Source: Caenispirillum bisanense (GTDB lineage: Bacteria; Pseudomonadota; Alphaproteobacteria; Rhodospirillales; Rhodospirillaceae). Taken from it: a stretch of 64,000 nt of DNA. The DNA lies in assembly GCF_039523075.1 (NCBI RefSeq), contig NZ_BAAAEP010000003.1, positions 62,001-126,000 on the forward strand, read 5' to 3'. Shown piece after piece: positions 45,551 to 55,176 of this stretch; the stretch's first letter is position 1, and the number at the start of each line of letters is the position of its first letter. The notes under the pieces were generated by a model. It saw only the letters and a list, made by a program, of their open reading frames with translations, had not been told where the DNA came from and searched no databases. The position numbers were made by a program, and so were the translations under genes.

Positions 45551-45592
45551 GTGCACACCACTATACACTCCAGGTAGGTCGCTTCAAGCGAC
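45551..45592 (-). promoter_or_regulatory. jetABCD promoter with palindromic operator
   Basis: On the minus strand TTGAAG (45587-45582) and TATAGT (45564-45559) are separated by 17 bases and lie about 34 bases before the jetA start. The -35 is enclosed in a perfect palindrome GTCGCTT-C-AAGCGAC (45578-45592). GTGCACACCACTATACAC at 45551-45568 is a weaker dyad over the -10. The divergent WYL-domain gene makes repression by its product the simplest reading. Confidence 0.65.
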
Positions 45593-45664
45593 GCATCGGA
45601 ACAGCCGATGGTAAATCCTGATCAATGGCGTTATGGTCTACGGCGAAGACAGGAAGCCGCCGCC

Positions 45665-46540
45665 ATGATGATCAAGTCACCGCTGACTGAACGCTCAAAT
45701 CCGGTCGAACTGCCTGATCGGGTTGAGGCCAGCTGGTTTGCGCGTCAGCGCCTGCGTTTCATAGAGTCGCGGCTGTTCTGGTCGGGGCGTGTCAACCGAG
45801 CTGACTTGATGCGCCTGTTCGGCGTACACCAGTCGGTTGCCTCGAAGGACCTGACCGATTATCAGCTCCTCGCACCGAAGAACGCCGTCTACGACAAGAG
45901 TCAGAAGACCTACCGCGCCGGCAGCCATTTCGTGCCGGTTTTCGACACGCCGACACTAACCGACCTGTTCGGTCACGTGCTGCTCGGAGATGGATTTGCC
46001 GCCGGCCGGCCGCTATTCGACTCCGTGCCGCTGCCCCTGCGCCCAGGCGACCCGGTCATCGTGCGTAACGTCATCCAAGCCGTTGAAGACGGTTTGGCCA
46101 TCCACATCCACTACCGCTCACTTAACAACCCGGACGGGGTGTGGCGTTGGATCGAGCCACACGCCATTATTTATGATGGCCAGCGTTGGCATGTTCGCGC
46201 CTGGTGCCGTCGCACCAGCGAGTACCGGGATTTCAACCTCGGTCGCATGGGTGCCGCCGAGGAGACCGGCGACGCAAAGACATCGCCCGACGATGACACC
46301 GCCTGGCACCGGGTTGTCGATGTCGCGCTCCGGCCCCATCCCTCCCTTTCTGCTGCACAAGCGGCCCTCGTCGCCCACGATTATGGCATGGAGGACGGGG
46401 AGCTCGCGCTGCCATGCCGCGAGGCGCTGCTTGGCTATCTGCTTGCAAATCTTGGCCTTGATCACGATCAAGGGCCACCGCGGCAGCTGCTGGCCCTGGC
46501 CGATCCCAATGTACGAGAAAAAGCATTTCCCAAGACATAG
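45665..46540 (+). CDS. WYL-domain transcriptional regulator (BrxR/CapW-like) divergent from jetABCD
   Basis: The 291-residue product has a winged-helix domain (RLRFIESRLFWSGRVNRADL, FGVHQSVASKDLTDYQLL) followed by a WYL domain with WRWIEPHAIIYDGQRWHVRA and a C-terminal extension. This is the architecture of BrxR and CapW, repressors that guard defence operons and respond to a nucleotide or DNA ligand. Start at 45665 was chosen for the AGGAA upstream; 45608 is an alternative. It probably represses jetABCD through the palindrome in the shared promoter region. Confidence 0.82.
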   Translation: MMIKSPLTERSNPVELPDRVEASWFARQRLRFIESRLFWSGRVNRADLMRLFGVHQSVASKDLTDYQLLAPKNAVYDKSQKTYRAGSHFVPVFDTPTLTDLFGHVLLGDGFAAGRPLFDSVPLPLRPGDPVIVRNVIQAVEDGLAIHIHYRSLNNPDGVWRWIEPHAIIYDGQRWHVRAWCRRTSEYRDFNLGRMGAAEETGDAKTSPDDDTAWHRVVDVALRPHPSLSAAQAALVAHDYGMEDGELALPCREALLGYLLANLGLDHDQGPPRQLLALADPNVREKAFPKT

Positions 46541-46609
46541 CCTCGGTCTGCTGAACCCTGCGCTCGGCCGCTAGGCAGGGAGAATCGCCCTAAAATCACA
46601 ATAAAAGTC

Positions 46610-47755
46610 ATGCCGAAGCTCACGAACAGCTATTTTCTCGACGAAAGCGGCTCCAGCGGCGACCTTGCGCGGCCGGGAGCTGCCTTCGACTTCAACGGCC
46701 AGGAAATCTTCACGTTGGCCTGCCTCGGAGTTGAGGACACGGCGGGCTTGGAGGAAGAGCTTGTTCGGCTTGCGGCCGAGCACCGGGTCCGCAAACAGAG
46801 CTTTAAGTCGTCGACGGCGTGGGACAAGCCGGAACTGGCTCTCGGACTCATCAACTACGTCCGCGACTCCGGCTTGTCGCTGATGTTGGAAGTGGTCGAC
46901 AAGCGGTTCATGATTTCGACCAACTTAATCAACACGACCGCCTTCCCGGTAGTCGGGGATTGTGACTGCACCCCCGATGCCTTGGCAATACGGAACGTTC
47001 TTGCCGCGTACGTCCATGCCAACGCCCCATCGGCGGTGTTCGGGTCATTCCTCGCAGCGTGCGCGGATCCATCGGCGGAATGCATCATAGAGACCTATGG
47101 GGCACTGTTTAGCTGGCTGGCGAATGTTCGGGAGGAGGACGAGGTTGGAAAAGGCCTGCGCTACTGCGTCTCGGACAGTCATGAATTCTTCATGCAGCTT
47201 GGCCCTGAAAAGGAGGGCGTTCGCAGCCGGTTCTTGCCCTTGCCGGACCAGGGGAAGAAAGGACAGAAGGTATGGATGTTACCGAACCTGACGTCGCTGA
47301 CCAACATCTACGCGCGGATAAACCTGCGGCATCGCGGGCGGATCGAGAGCATCACCTTGTTCCATGATCGTCAGGACCATTTTGACGATATTCTTCGAGA
47401 GGCAAAATCGACCGCCGAAGAGCTCGCGGCTATCGGACTAGGCCCAAGGCTACCCACTGCGGACTACCGTTTCACGGAGCAGGCCCAACTGAGGTTCATC
47501 CCCTCGGCAGACGCGCCAGGGATCCGGGCGGCAGACCTGCTCGCAGGATTCGCCATGAGATACGCCCGTAGCGTGCTCTACGGACGGAAGAGTTTGGACC
47601 CGGTGTATCACGAGGTCTTCGAGAAGGTCCTAGATCTGGACCGCCCGTCCGAGGGCTTGGGAACGAATCTGGTCCTCTCCCCGCTCGACAGGCTTAGGCT
47701 GTTGTCCCCCAGCGCTCCGTGGCGATGGGGTTCCTGGCGTTCGGACGAATGTTGA
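46610..47755 (+). CDS. DUF3800 domain protein
   Basis: The 381-residue product begins with NSYFLDESGSSGDL, the D-E-S-G motif of the DUF3800 family, and later has GIRAADLLAGFAMRYAR, the matching C-terminal D-rich block. These acidic residues suggest a RNase H-like or metal-dependent fold. Family members are common in defence islands and mobile elements, but the activity is unknown. It follows the WYL gene by 70 bases in the same orientation. Confidence 0.8.
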   Translation: MPKLTNSYFLDESGSSGDLARPGAAFDFNGQEIFTLACLGVEDTAGLEEELVRLAAEHRVRKQSFKSSTAWDKPELALGLINYVRDSGLSLMLEVVDKRFMISTNLINTTAFPVVGDCDCTPDALAIRNVLAAYVHANAPSAVFGSFLAACADPSAECIIETYGALFSWLANVREEDEVGKGLRYCVSDSHEFFMQLGPEKEGVRSRFLPLPDQGKKGQKVWMLPNLTSLTNIYARINLRHRGRIESITLFHDRQDHFDDILREAKSTAEELAAIGLGPRLPTADYRFTEQAQLRFIPSADAPGIRAADLLAGFAMRYARSVLYGRKSLDPVYHEVFEKVLDLDRPSEGLGTNLVLSPLDRLRLLSPSAPWRWGSWRSDEC

Positions 47756-47863
47756 ACGCAGCCTCTGCTAGTGCGACAAGCGCCGCCACAGACTCCCCTT
47801 CCTTGGGGCGACCGGCTGGTGGACTGGCACTCAAAAGTTCCGGAAGACGGCGAGAAGGCGGAG

Positions 47864-49170
47864 CTACCTCTCTCCCACGGCCGCTGCCCGCGCCTCTGCC
47901 ACCTCATGCAGATTTCCCCAGGCGACGCCGAGAGTGGCGATCAGGCGGGCGCGAAATTCGAGTACAAGTTTTGGGAGCCGCAAATTGATCTTGTCCTCCC
48001 CGCTGTACCAGAGGCTCCGGTTCTTGAACTTAACCAAGTGCCCATCCACCCGATCAGGCATCAGCAGGAATTTCTCCACGATTGCTCCGTCACGAGAGGC
48101 CACGTACAGCTTTGGCACGTCGTCGAGGAAGCCATCGTGGATAACCATGTTGCGGACCAGTTCGACTTCGTCGATCAGTCCGCACGACTCGAACAGAGTT
48201 CCTACAGTTCCATTAACGGTCAATTTCTTGCGGGCGCCGAACAGGACCTTCGAGGACGAGAGCCTGGGATACACTGTGAAGTCGGTGGCGAGGTGCTCGA
48301 TCTCGTGAAAGAGCTTCGTAAGATAGTCCAGGAGGCTGTGCATCCTGATGAAGATAAAGTTCATTGTACTGATCAGGCTCGTAACGCTCGCCGAAGAGGT
48401 CCAGCAGACGCCATCCTCAAGCTGGACGCCTGGCGGCGGCCAGTGGTTTTCCAAATTTAGATTCCTGTAGAATTCGCCGAGCATCCGGCCGATCTCCACG
48501 TCGCACAGCTGAATGGCGGACACGAGGCGAGCGACGTCGTTCAGATAAAGGAAGTGATTAAGATAAGGAAGTCGCACCAACTCGCTCAGTGCCCGCTCGA
48601 AGGCCTTGCAAGACATTTGGGACTCGGAGTTCAGTCCGCCCAAGTAGACGAGTTGGGGCATGGTCGGTAGAAGCTGGGTGTAGATGCTTTTGTCCCCGAA
48701 CACCGCCCCGGGAAGCTCGTTGTGGATGCCCAAACAGGCTGCCTCGACGTCGTAGGCGAGATCGTCCTGGATCATGCACCAGCCGTGCAGGGAGACGTGC
48801 CAGAACGAAACCTCGCCGCCCTTCGGAGGCCGCTTGCTGGGAACGCCGTTCAGGTTCAGGATCAAGTTAGGGCCTCGCTCAAAGACGTAATGTTGTCTGA
48901 TGCCGTACTGCGACAGGAGCGCCGCTTGGAAACTAATCGGGTCCGCTCCGTCCCTCGGCCCCGCAGTTCGTTCGCCGAACCGGGAGACCTGGCGAGTTTC
49001 AGCCGGCGGTCCTCGGCGATCATCACCGCGTACTTCGACAAGGACGCGGTCCCGTCCTCGGCGGCAAAATGTTGTTAGCCATCCACTTCGACGACGACAC
49101 GAGCATTGCCCCGCAGCAGAAACAGGAAGTCCATCCGCTGACGTGGCAACCTCTTTTTCAGCGTGGCAAG
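47864..49170 (-). pseudogene. Decayed gene: DUF559/VSR-like nuclease domain plus HEPN-like C-terminal region
   Basis: The open frame from DPISFQAALLSQYGIRQ to 47864 is intact for about 350 residues and includes ELVRNMVIHDGFLDD, a HEPN-like R-x-x-x-x-H pattern. Upstream, a different frame reads KRLPRQRMDFLFLLR and ARVVVEVDG, then TAA at 49075-49077, then QHFAAEDGTASLSKYAVMIA EDRRLKLA. This is a nuclease-like block normally written as EVDGK-H. The pieces fit only if one stop (AAA to TAA) and at least two frameshifts near 48960-49015 are allowed. The front of the gene is therefore broken. Confidence 0.6.
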
Positions 49171-49413
49171 TGTTGCGGGCTCGGACGTCGGGATTTATCA
49201 GAACCCAACTTTGCCACCTGCATACTGATGGGAGGACGCAAGTAAGGTACACGTGGCGGGCACGGCCGAAAAGCTGTCACGGCGGTAGGTCATGGGTCCG
49301 CAGGAGCCTATCATGGATGATCCGTCCTGCCGAACGTAGCCCCACTCGAGGGACGACGCTCTCGGAAGCTGCGAGGCGTGGCCGATGCGGGATGATACCC
49401 AGTGCGGCGGCCA

Positions 49414-49529
49414 GTTGCGTCGTTCAGGCCAATTATTGCTGCGGATCCATCAGTCGCGCCAGACTTATCAATGGGTTATGGGGGTGCCTGCGGCATGTTA
49501 TGGTGCCCTTCATAACTGCCGGTATGCCG
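49414..49529. repeat. Right end of the island with direct and inverted repeats
   Basis: The right copy of TATGCCG is at 49523-49529. Inside it lie CGGCATG (49491-49497), the complement of GCACCATAA (49498-49506), the complement of ATAATTGGCC (49427-49436) and the complement of CGACGCAAC (49414-49422), all found in inverted orientation near the left end. An imperfect hairpin GTTATG/CATAAC (49497-49502 and 49511-49516) is also present. No gene is supported between 49253 and 49553. Confidence 0.6.
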
Positions 49530-52500
49530 TGAACAGGTCCATCCGTTGATTTCGCTTCAATGAGGCCCCGGCGGTTGGGCCGGGGAGGCACCGGTAGCCG
49601 AGGCGGCGGAGTTCGGCGACCCAGCGCTCGCTTCAATGAGGCCCCGGCGGTTGGGCCGGGGAGGCCCAGGAAGACCCTAACGGTCCACTGCTTCTTGAAG
49701 CCGCTTCAATGAGGCCCCGGCGGTTGGGCCGGGGAGGCAGAACCGGCCGGTCGAGAGGTCGTGCGCCATCGTCATGCTTCAATGAGGCCCCGGCGGTTGG
49801 GCCGGGGAGGCCCGCCTCTTCGGCGGTGAGGCCCCGCTTCCGGCGGTTGATGCTTCAATGAGGCCCCGGCGGTTGGGCCGGGGAGGCACTTCCTGCGCGA
49901 CGTGCTGTTCTCGGAGGACGGGTTGCTTCAATGAGGCCCCGGCGGTTGGGCCGGGGAGGCTCAAGGGGTGCTGCGCGGGGAGGGGGATCACCCACCCGCT
50001 TCAATGAGGCCCCGGCGGTTGGGCCGGGGAGGCCGCTCTATCGGAGCCATGAACACGGCGGCGTGCCGCTGCTTCAATGAGGCCCCGGCGGTTGGGCCGG
50101 GGAGGCTGCTCAAGACCATCATGCAGACCGCCTGGACCATCGCCCGCGCTTCAATGAGGCCCCGGCGGTTGGGCCGGGGAGGCGATGCAGCACAAAAACG
50201 TCTTTGGTGTGAATAGCATGCTTCAATGAGGCCCCGGCGGTTGGGCCGGGGAGGCAGTTACATCCGGCTACCCACGCAGGGGAAAAGAGGGGGGCTTCAA
50301 TGAGGCCCCGGCGGTTGGGCCGGGGAGGCGACTTCAAGCTGGGCACCGCGAGCACCGACGTGTTCGCGCTTCAATGAGGCCCCGGCGGTTGGGCCGGGGA
50401 GGCCTGGTGGACGACTTTGTGAACTTCCGCGCTGCTCACGCGCCGCTTCAATGAGGCCCCGGCGGTTGGGCCGGGGAGGCGGTGCAGGGCCTCGGCGAGT
50501 GTTTCCGGGATCTGGACCGCGCTTCAATGAGGCCCCGGCGGTTGGGCCGGGGAGGCAACTCAGGAGGAGCGATGGCACCAACGTTAAGACCAAGGCTTCA
50601 ATGAGGCCCCGGCGGTTGGGCCGGGGAGGCGTCGCGAGACATATTCACACCCTCCGTTGTGTCTGTGTGCTTCAATGAGGCCCCGGCGGTTGGGCCGGGG
50701 AGGCAGGCCGAAGGCTGGTACAACCGCAATCCCAAGTGGAAGCTTCAATGAGGCCCCGGCGGTTGGGCCGGGGAGGCGTCGCCCGAAGCGTCCGGTATTG
50801 CAGGCATCATTGAGCTTCAATGAGGCCCCGGCGGTTGGGCCGGGGAGGCCACATACAAACCAACACTGAGCGATCATGTGTATGAAGGCTTCAATGAGGC
50901 CCCGGCGGTTGGGCCGGGGAGGCCTCCTATGTGCAGCCGTGCACGTAACTGTGCGTCGGCTGGCTTCAATGAGGCCCCGGCGGTTGGGCCGGGGAGGCTC
51001 ATGCGTCGTCTCCGTAGGCCTGCAGCGACAGGGTGCTTCAATGAGGCCCCGGCGGTTGGGCCGGGGAGGCGTTCGCCCACCGCGTCGCCGCGCCCGCCCT
51101 GTGACCAGCTTCAATGAGGCCCCGGCGGTTGGGCCGGGGAGGCCGGGGCGGACGAAGGGCCGTTCCCAGATGAACCACGCGCTTCAATGAGGCCCCGGCG
51201 GTTGGGCCGGGGAGGCCGCTGCAGGCGCTGCTGACGGCGAACCGCGGCGTGGCGCTTCAATGAGGCCCCGGCGGTTGGGCCGGGGAGGCGCCTCATGCGG
51301 AGAGGGGCGGCCGGTTGGCCGCCCCGGCTTCAATGAGGCCCCGGCGGTTGGGCCGGGGAGGCCGGTAGCGTTGGCGCTATGTCAACGTCGGCTCTATGTG
51401 CTTCAATGAGGCCCCGGCGGTTGGGCCGGGGAGGCCACGATTGACAGCAGCATGGATGTGGTGGCCTTCCATCGCTTCAATGAGGCCCCGGCGGTTGGGC
51501 CGGGGAGGCCCAGCTCGTCGCCGCCGCCCGTTCGCGGCGGATCGCGAAGCTTCAATGAGGCCCCGGCGGTTGGGCCGGGGAGGCGGACTTGGCCGACGAG
51601 ATTGCCCGCGAGGCGGTTGAGCTTCAATGAGGCCCCGGCGGTTGGGCCGGGGAGGCACCGCTGATCCTTTCGCCGATGGGAATACGTTCGCCATGCTTCA
51701 ATGAGGCCCCGGCGGTTGGGCCGGGGAGGCGGCGGCGTGCAGCAGGGCGACAGCCGGGTGACGATCAGGCTTCAATGACGCCCCGGCGGTTGGGCCGGGG
51801 AGGCGCGGTGAAGCGAGAGCCGCCGAGACAGCCACGATGATCGCGCTTCAATGAGGCCCCGGCGGTTGGGCCGGGGAGGCGCCAGGGCGAGCGGCGGATG
51901 GAGGTGGCGACGGAGCGGGAGCTTCAATGAGGCCCCGGCGGTTGGGCCGGGGAGGCCCATAAAGAGACATTGAGTTTCCGCGTGCGCTGGAGTGGCTTCA
52001 ATGAGGCCCCGGCGGTTGGGCCGGGGAGGCGCCGTCACCCGCTCCCACCGCAGGGCGGCGTCGCGGCGGGCTTCAATGAGGCCCCGGCGGTTGGGCCGGG
52101 GAGGCACGACGAAGTGGAGGTCTGCGACGATGAAGGGTAACGTGCTTCAATGAGGCCCCGGCGGTTGGGCCGGGGAGGCGTGGCCGGAGCTTGACGACGC
52201 GGCCCGCCAGCGGGTGCGGGCTTCAATGAGGCCCCGGCGGTTGGGCCGGGGAGGCCAGCTAGCGGCGCGCCTGGGCCTGGCAGGTGTCGCAGCTTCAATG
52301 AGGCCCCGGCGGTTGGGCCGGGGAGGCCGGGCGCGCCGGTGCCGGCCGTCACGGTGCGGGTCGAGGCGCTTCAATGAGGCCCCGGCGGTTGGGCCGGGGA
52401 GGCGCTGGGACGCCAACCCGCTGGTGTGCGCCATCACCTTGCTTCAATGAGGCCCCGGCGGTTGGGCCGGGGAGGCCCGCGCGGCCGCACTCCCCCGCGA

Positions 52501-54836
52501 CCGCGGCATCCGGCTTCAATGAGGCCCCGGCGGTTGGGCCGGGGAGGCAGCGCGACCGCCAGCCGAACAAGGGCTGGACCACGCCGCTTCAATGAGGCCC
52601 CGGCGGTTGGGCCGGGGAGGCGTGGTCATCAGATCTGCCCCTTGCCGACCGCCATGACGCTTCAATGAGGCCCCGGCGGTTGGGCCGGGGAGGCGCCGGC
52701 CCGTCCGACACTGCCGCGACTGACGCCTCGCGCGGCTTCAATGAGGCCCCGGCGGTTGGGCCGGGGAGGCACTCGGCCCATTCCAACCAGTGGTTTATGC
52801 CGTTCCGCTCGCTTCAATGAGGCCCCGGCGGTTGGGCCGGGGAGGCCCAGATGCCGGTTACGGACCGGCACGGCATTTACGCCTAGCTTCAATGAGGCCC
52901 CGGCGGTTGGGCCGGGGAGGCCGGCATCGGGTACAAGCCGGTAGATGGCTGTAGTCTGGCTTCAATGAGGCCCCGGCGGTTGGGCCGGGGAGGCCTCCCA
53001 TGGGGGCGTCTCTGGTCCGCCGCTATGATCAGCTTCAATGAGGCCCCGGCGGTTGGGCCGGGGAGGCCGCGAATTCCATGTTTCATCTCCCTCCCCTCCC
53101 CGCCAAGGCTTCAATGAGGCCCCGGCGGTTGGGCCGGGGAGGCGGTGGAGGCCTGTGATACTCGTCATGGGACACTGGGCTTCAATGAGGCCCCGGCGGT
53201 TGGGCCGGGGAGGCACGGCGAAGGGGCGCAAGGAGATTGCCGCCCTCGCCTAGCTTCAATGAGGCCCCGGCGGTTGGGCCGGGGAGGCAAGCTGCTTAAG
53301 GGCGAGCGGTGGACCGAAGGGCAGTTGCTTCAATGAGGCCCCGGCGGTTGGGCCGGGGAGGCGTCGCGCTTGTCGCCCAGGGCGATCGTCCACGCGTTGT
53401 GCTTCAATGAGGCCCCGGCGGTTGGGCCGGGGAGGCGACCTGACCATCATCTACGGTGGCCGGGCGCTGTTTATCGCTTCAATGAGGCCCCGGCGGTTGG
53501 GCCGGGGAGGCTCGGCGGTGTACCTTCCACGACCACCCCTCGTTCACCGCGCTTCAATGAGGCCCCGGCGGTTGGGCCGGGGAGGCCTGGATGCCGGTGG
53601 GGTAGTCGGCCGTCTTCTGGCGGCTTCAATGAGGCCCCGGCGGTTGGGCCGGGGAGGCATCGCAACGGCACTGATCGAAGCCGCTAACCAGGAGGCTTCA
53701 ATGAGGCCCCGGCGGTTGGGCCGGGGAGGCACCTTGGCTCCAGCGCCACCCGCTACGCCGTGGCGGGTGCTTCAATGAGGCCCCGGCGGTTGGGCCGGGG
53801 AGGCGAGTTGCCCGGCCGCAGCACCGGCATCCTGTTCCGCTCGCTTCAATGAGGCCCCGGCGGTTGGGCCGGGGAGGCGCGTGCGCAGGCCGTAGGTCGT
53901 GTCCTGGGTTCTGTAGCTTCAATGAGGCCCCGGCGGTTGGGCCGGGGAGGCCGCCGATATGGTGTGTAACATTCGAAACAATCACGCGGCTTCAATGAGG
54001 CCCCGGCGGTTGGGCCGGGGAGGCTTCCGAGGTGTACCAGTACGCGGACGGCGAGATTGACAGCTTCAATGAGGCCCCGGCGGTTGGGCCGGGGAGGCGG
54101 GTGCGGAATTCCACCATTAACCCATTGATATCGCGGCTTCAATGAGGCCCCGGCGGTTGGGCCGGGGAGGCAACGCGACCACCAAGGAGCTGTACCCGGA
54201 CGCCTACGGGCTTCAATGAGGCCCCGGCGGTTGGGCCGGGGAGGCCGGGTGGGGCGCATACGCCGCGACCCCGGGCAACTTGCTTCAATGAGGCCCCGGC
54301 GGTTGGGCCGGGGAGGCTTGAGTACAAGATGAAGAAGGGTCGTTATGTCGCTGAAGCTTCAATGAGGCCCCGGCGGTTGGGCCGGGGAGGCCCGACGAGG
54401 TCTTCGCCCTGCACCTGCGCATCCTCGAGGCTTCAATGAGGCCCCGGCGGTTGGGCCGGGGAGGCGCCATCGGCTGGGAGACGGGGCTCGCCCAAATCAC
54501 CCTGCTTCAATGAGGCCCCGGCGGTTGGGCCGGGGAGGCGCCGCTCGCAGACGCGGAGGTGGAGGCCGGGCTTAGCGGCTTCAATGAGGCCCCGGCGGTT
54601 GGGCCGGGGAGGCCCCTAAGATCGGCGAGATCAGCAGCGGCACGCTGCGTACCGCTTCAATGAGGCCCCGGCGGTTGGGCCGGGGAGGCCAGCTCGACAG
54701 CATCCCCAACCGCCACGACGACCTCGCGTCAATGAGGCCCCGGCGGTTGGGCCGGGGAGGCCATCGCTGAGGTGGCGGCGAAGGATGAGTTCCTGTCGCT
54801 GCTTCAATGAGGCCCCGGCGGTTGGGCCGGGGAGGC

Positions 54837-55176
54837 GCAGGCGTCGCGCACGCCAGTTGCGGGATGCAGCCGCCGCTTCAATGAGGCCCCGGNNNNNNNN
54901 NNNNNNNNNNNNNNNNNNNNNNNNNNNNNNNNNNNNNNNNNNNNNNNNNNNNNNNNNNNNNNNNNNNNNNNNNNNNNNNNNNNNNNNNNNCGCAGGCGTC
55001 GCGCACGCCAGTTGCGGGATGCAGCCGCCGCTTCAATGAGGCCCCGGCGGTTGGGCCGGGGAGGCATTACACCGCCGATCTTGATGCTACACTCCCAAAC
55101 AGACGCTTCAATGAGGCCCCGGCGGTTGGGCCGGGGAGGCAGGCGTCGCGCACGCCAGTTGCGGGATGCAGCCGCC
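54837..55176. repeat. Spacer present three times around the assembly gap
   Basis: The 38-base spacer at 54837-54874 (starting GCAGGCGTCGCGCACG) occurs again at 54992-55029 and a third time at 55141-55176, there lacking its first two bases. A different spacer lies between copies two and three. Duplications or misassembly of the array around the gap are likely. Confidence 0.85.
54893..54990. other. Assembly gap of 98 unknown bases inside the CRISPR array
   Basis: The run of unknown bases cuts a repeat after its 18th base. The same spacer stands on both sides, so the real number of missing repeat-spacer units is unknown and the array may be longer than it appears. Confidence 0.98.

Larger units (their letters stand above)
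19172..49522. mobile_element. 30.35-kb mobile defence island inserted in a CRISPR spacer
   Basis: The segment is bounded by a 7-bp direct repeat and interrupts the CRISPR array between two identical repeats. Its ends share related sequences in inverted orientation: GCACCATAA (19173-19181 and complement 49498-49506), CGACGCAAC (19214-19222 and complement 49414-49422) and ATAATT(T)GGCC (19178-19188 and complement 49427-49436). The base composition is lower in GC than the flanks. Content: CoiA-like protein, XRE regulator, Tn7-like tnsABC-tniQ, IS630, Gabija-like pair, HEPN protein, Wadjet and others. The only large transposition machinery inside is the Tn7-like set, but the classical TGT...ACA ends were not found, so the mobilising enzyme is not proven. 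Confidence 0.75.

Noticed and set aside
48722..49532. Plus-strand frames overlapping the front of the decayed nuclease gene
   Set aside because: Residue content is typical of noncoding GC-rich frames, and the minus strand shows a recognisable nuclease-like block.
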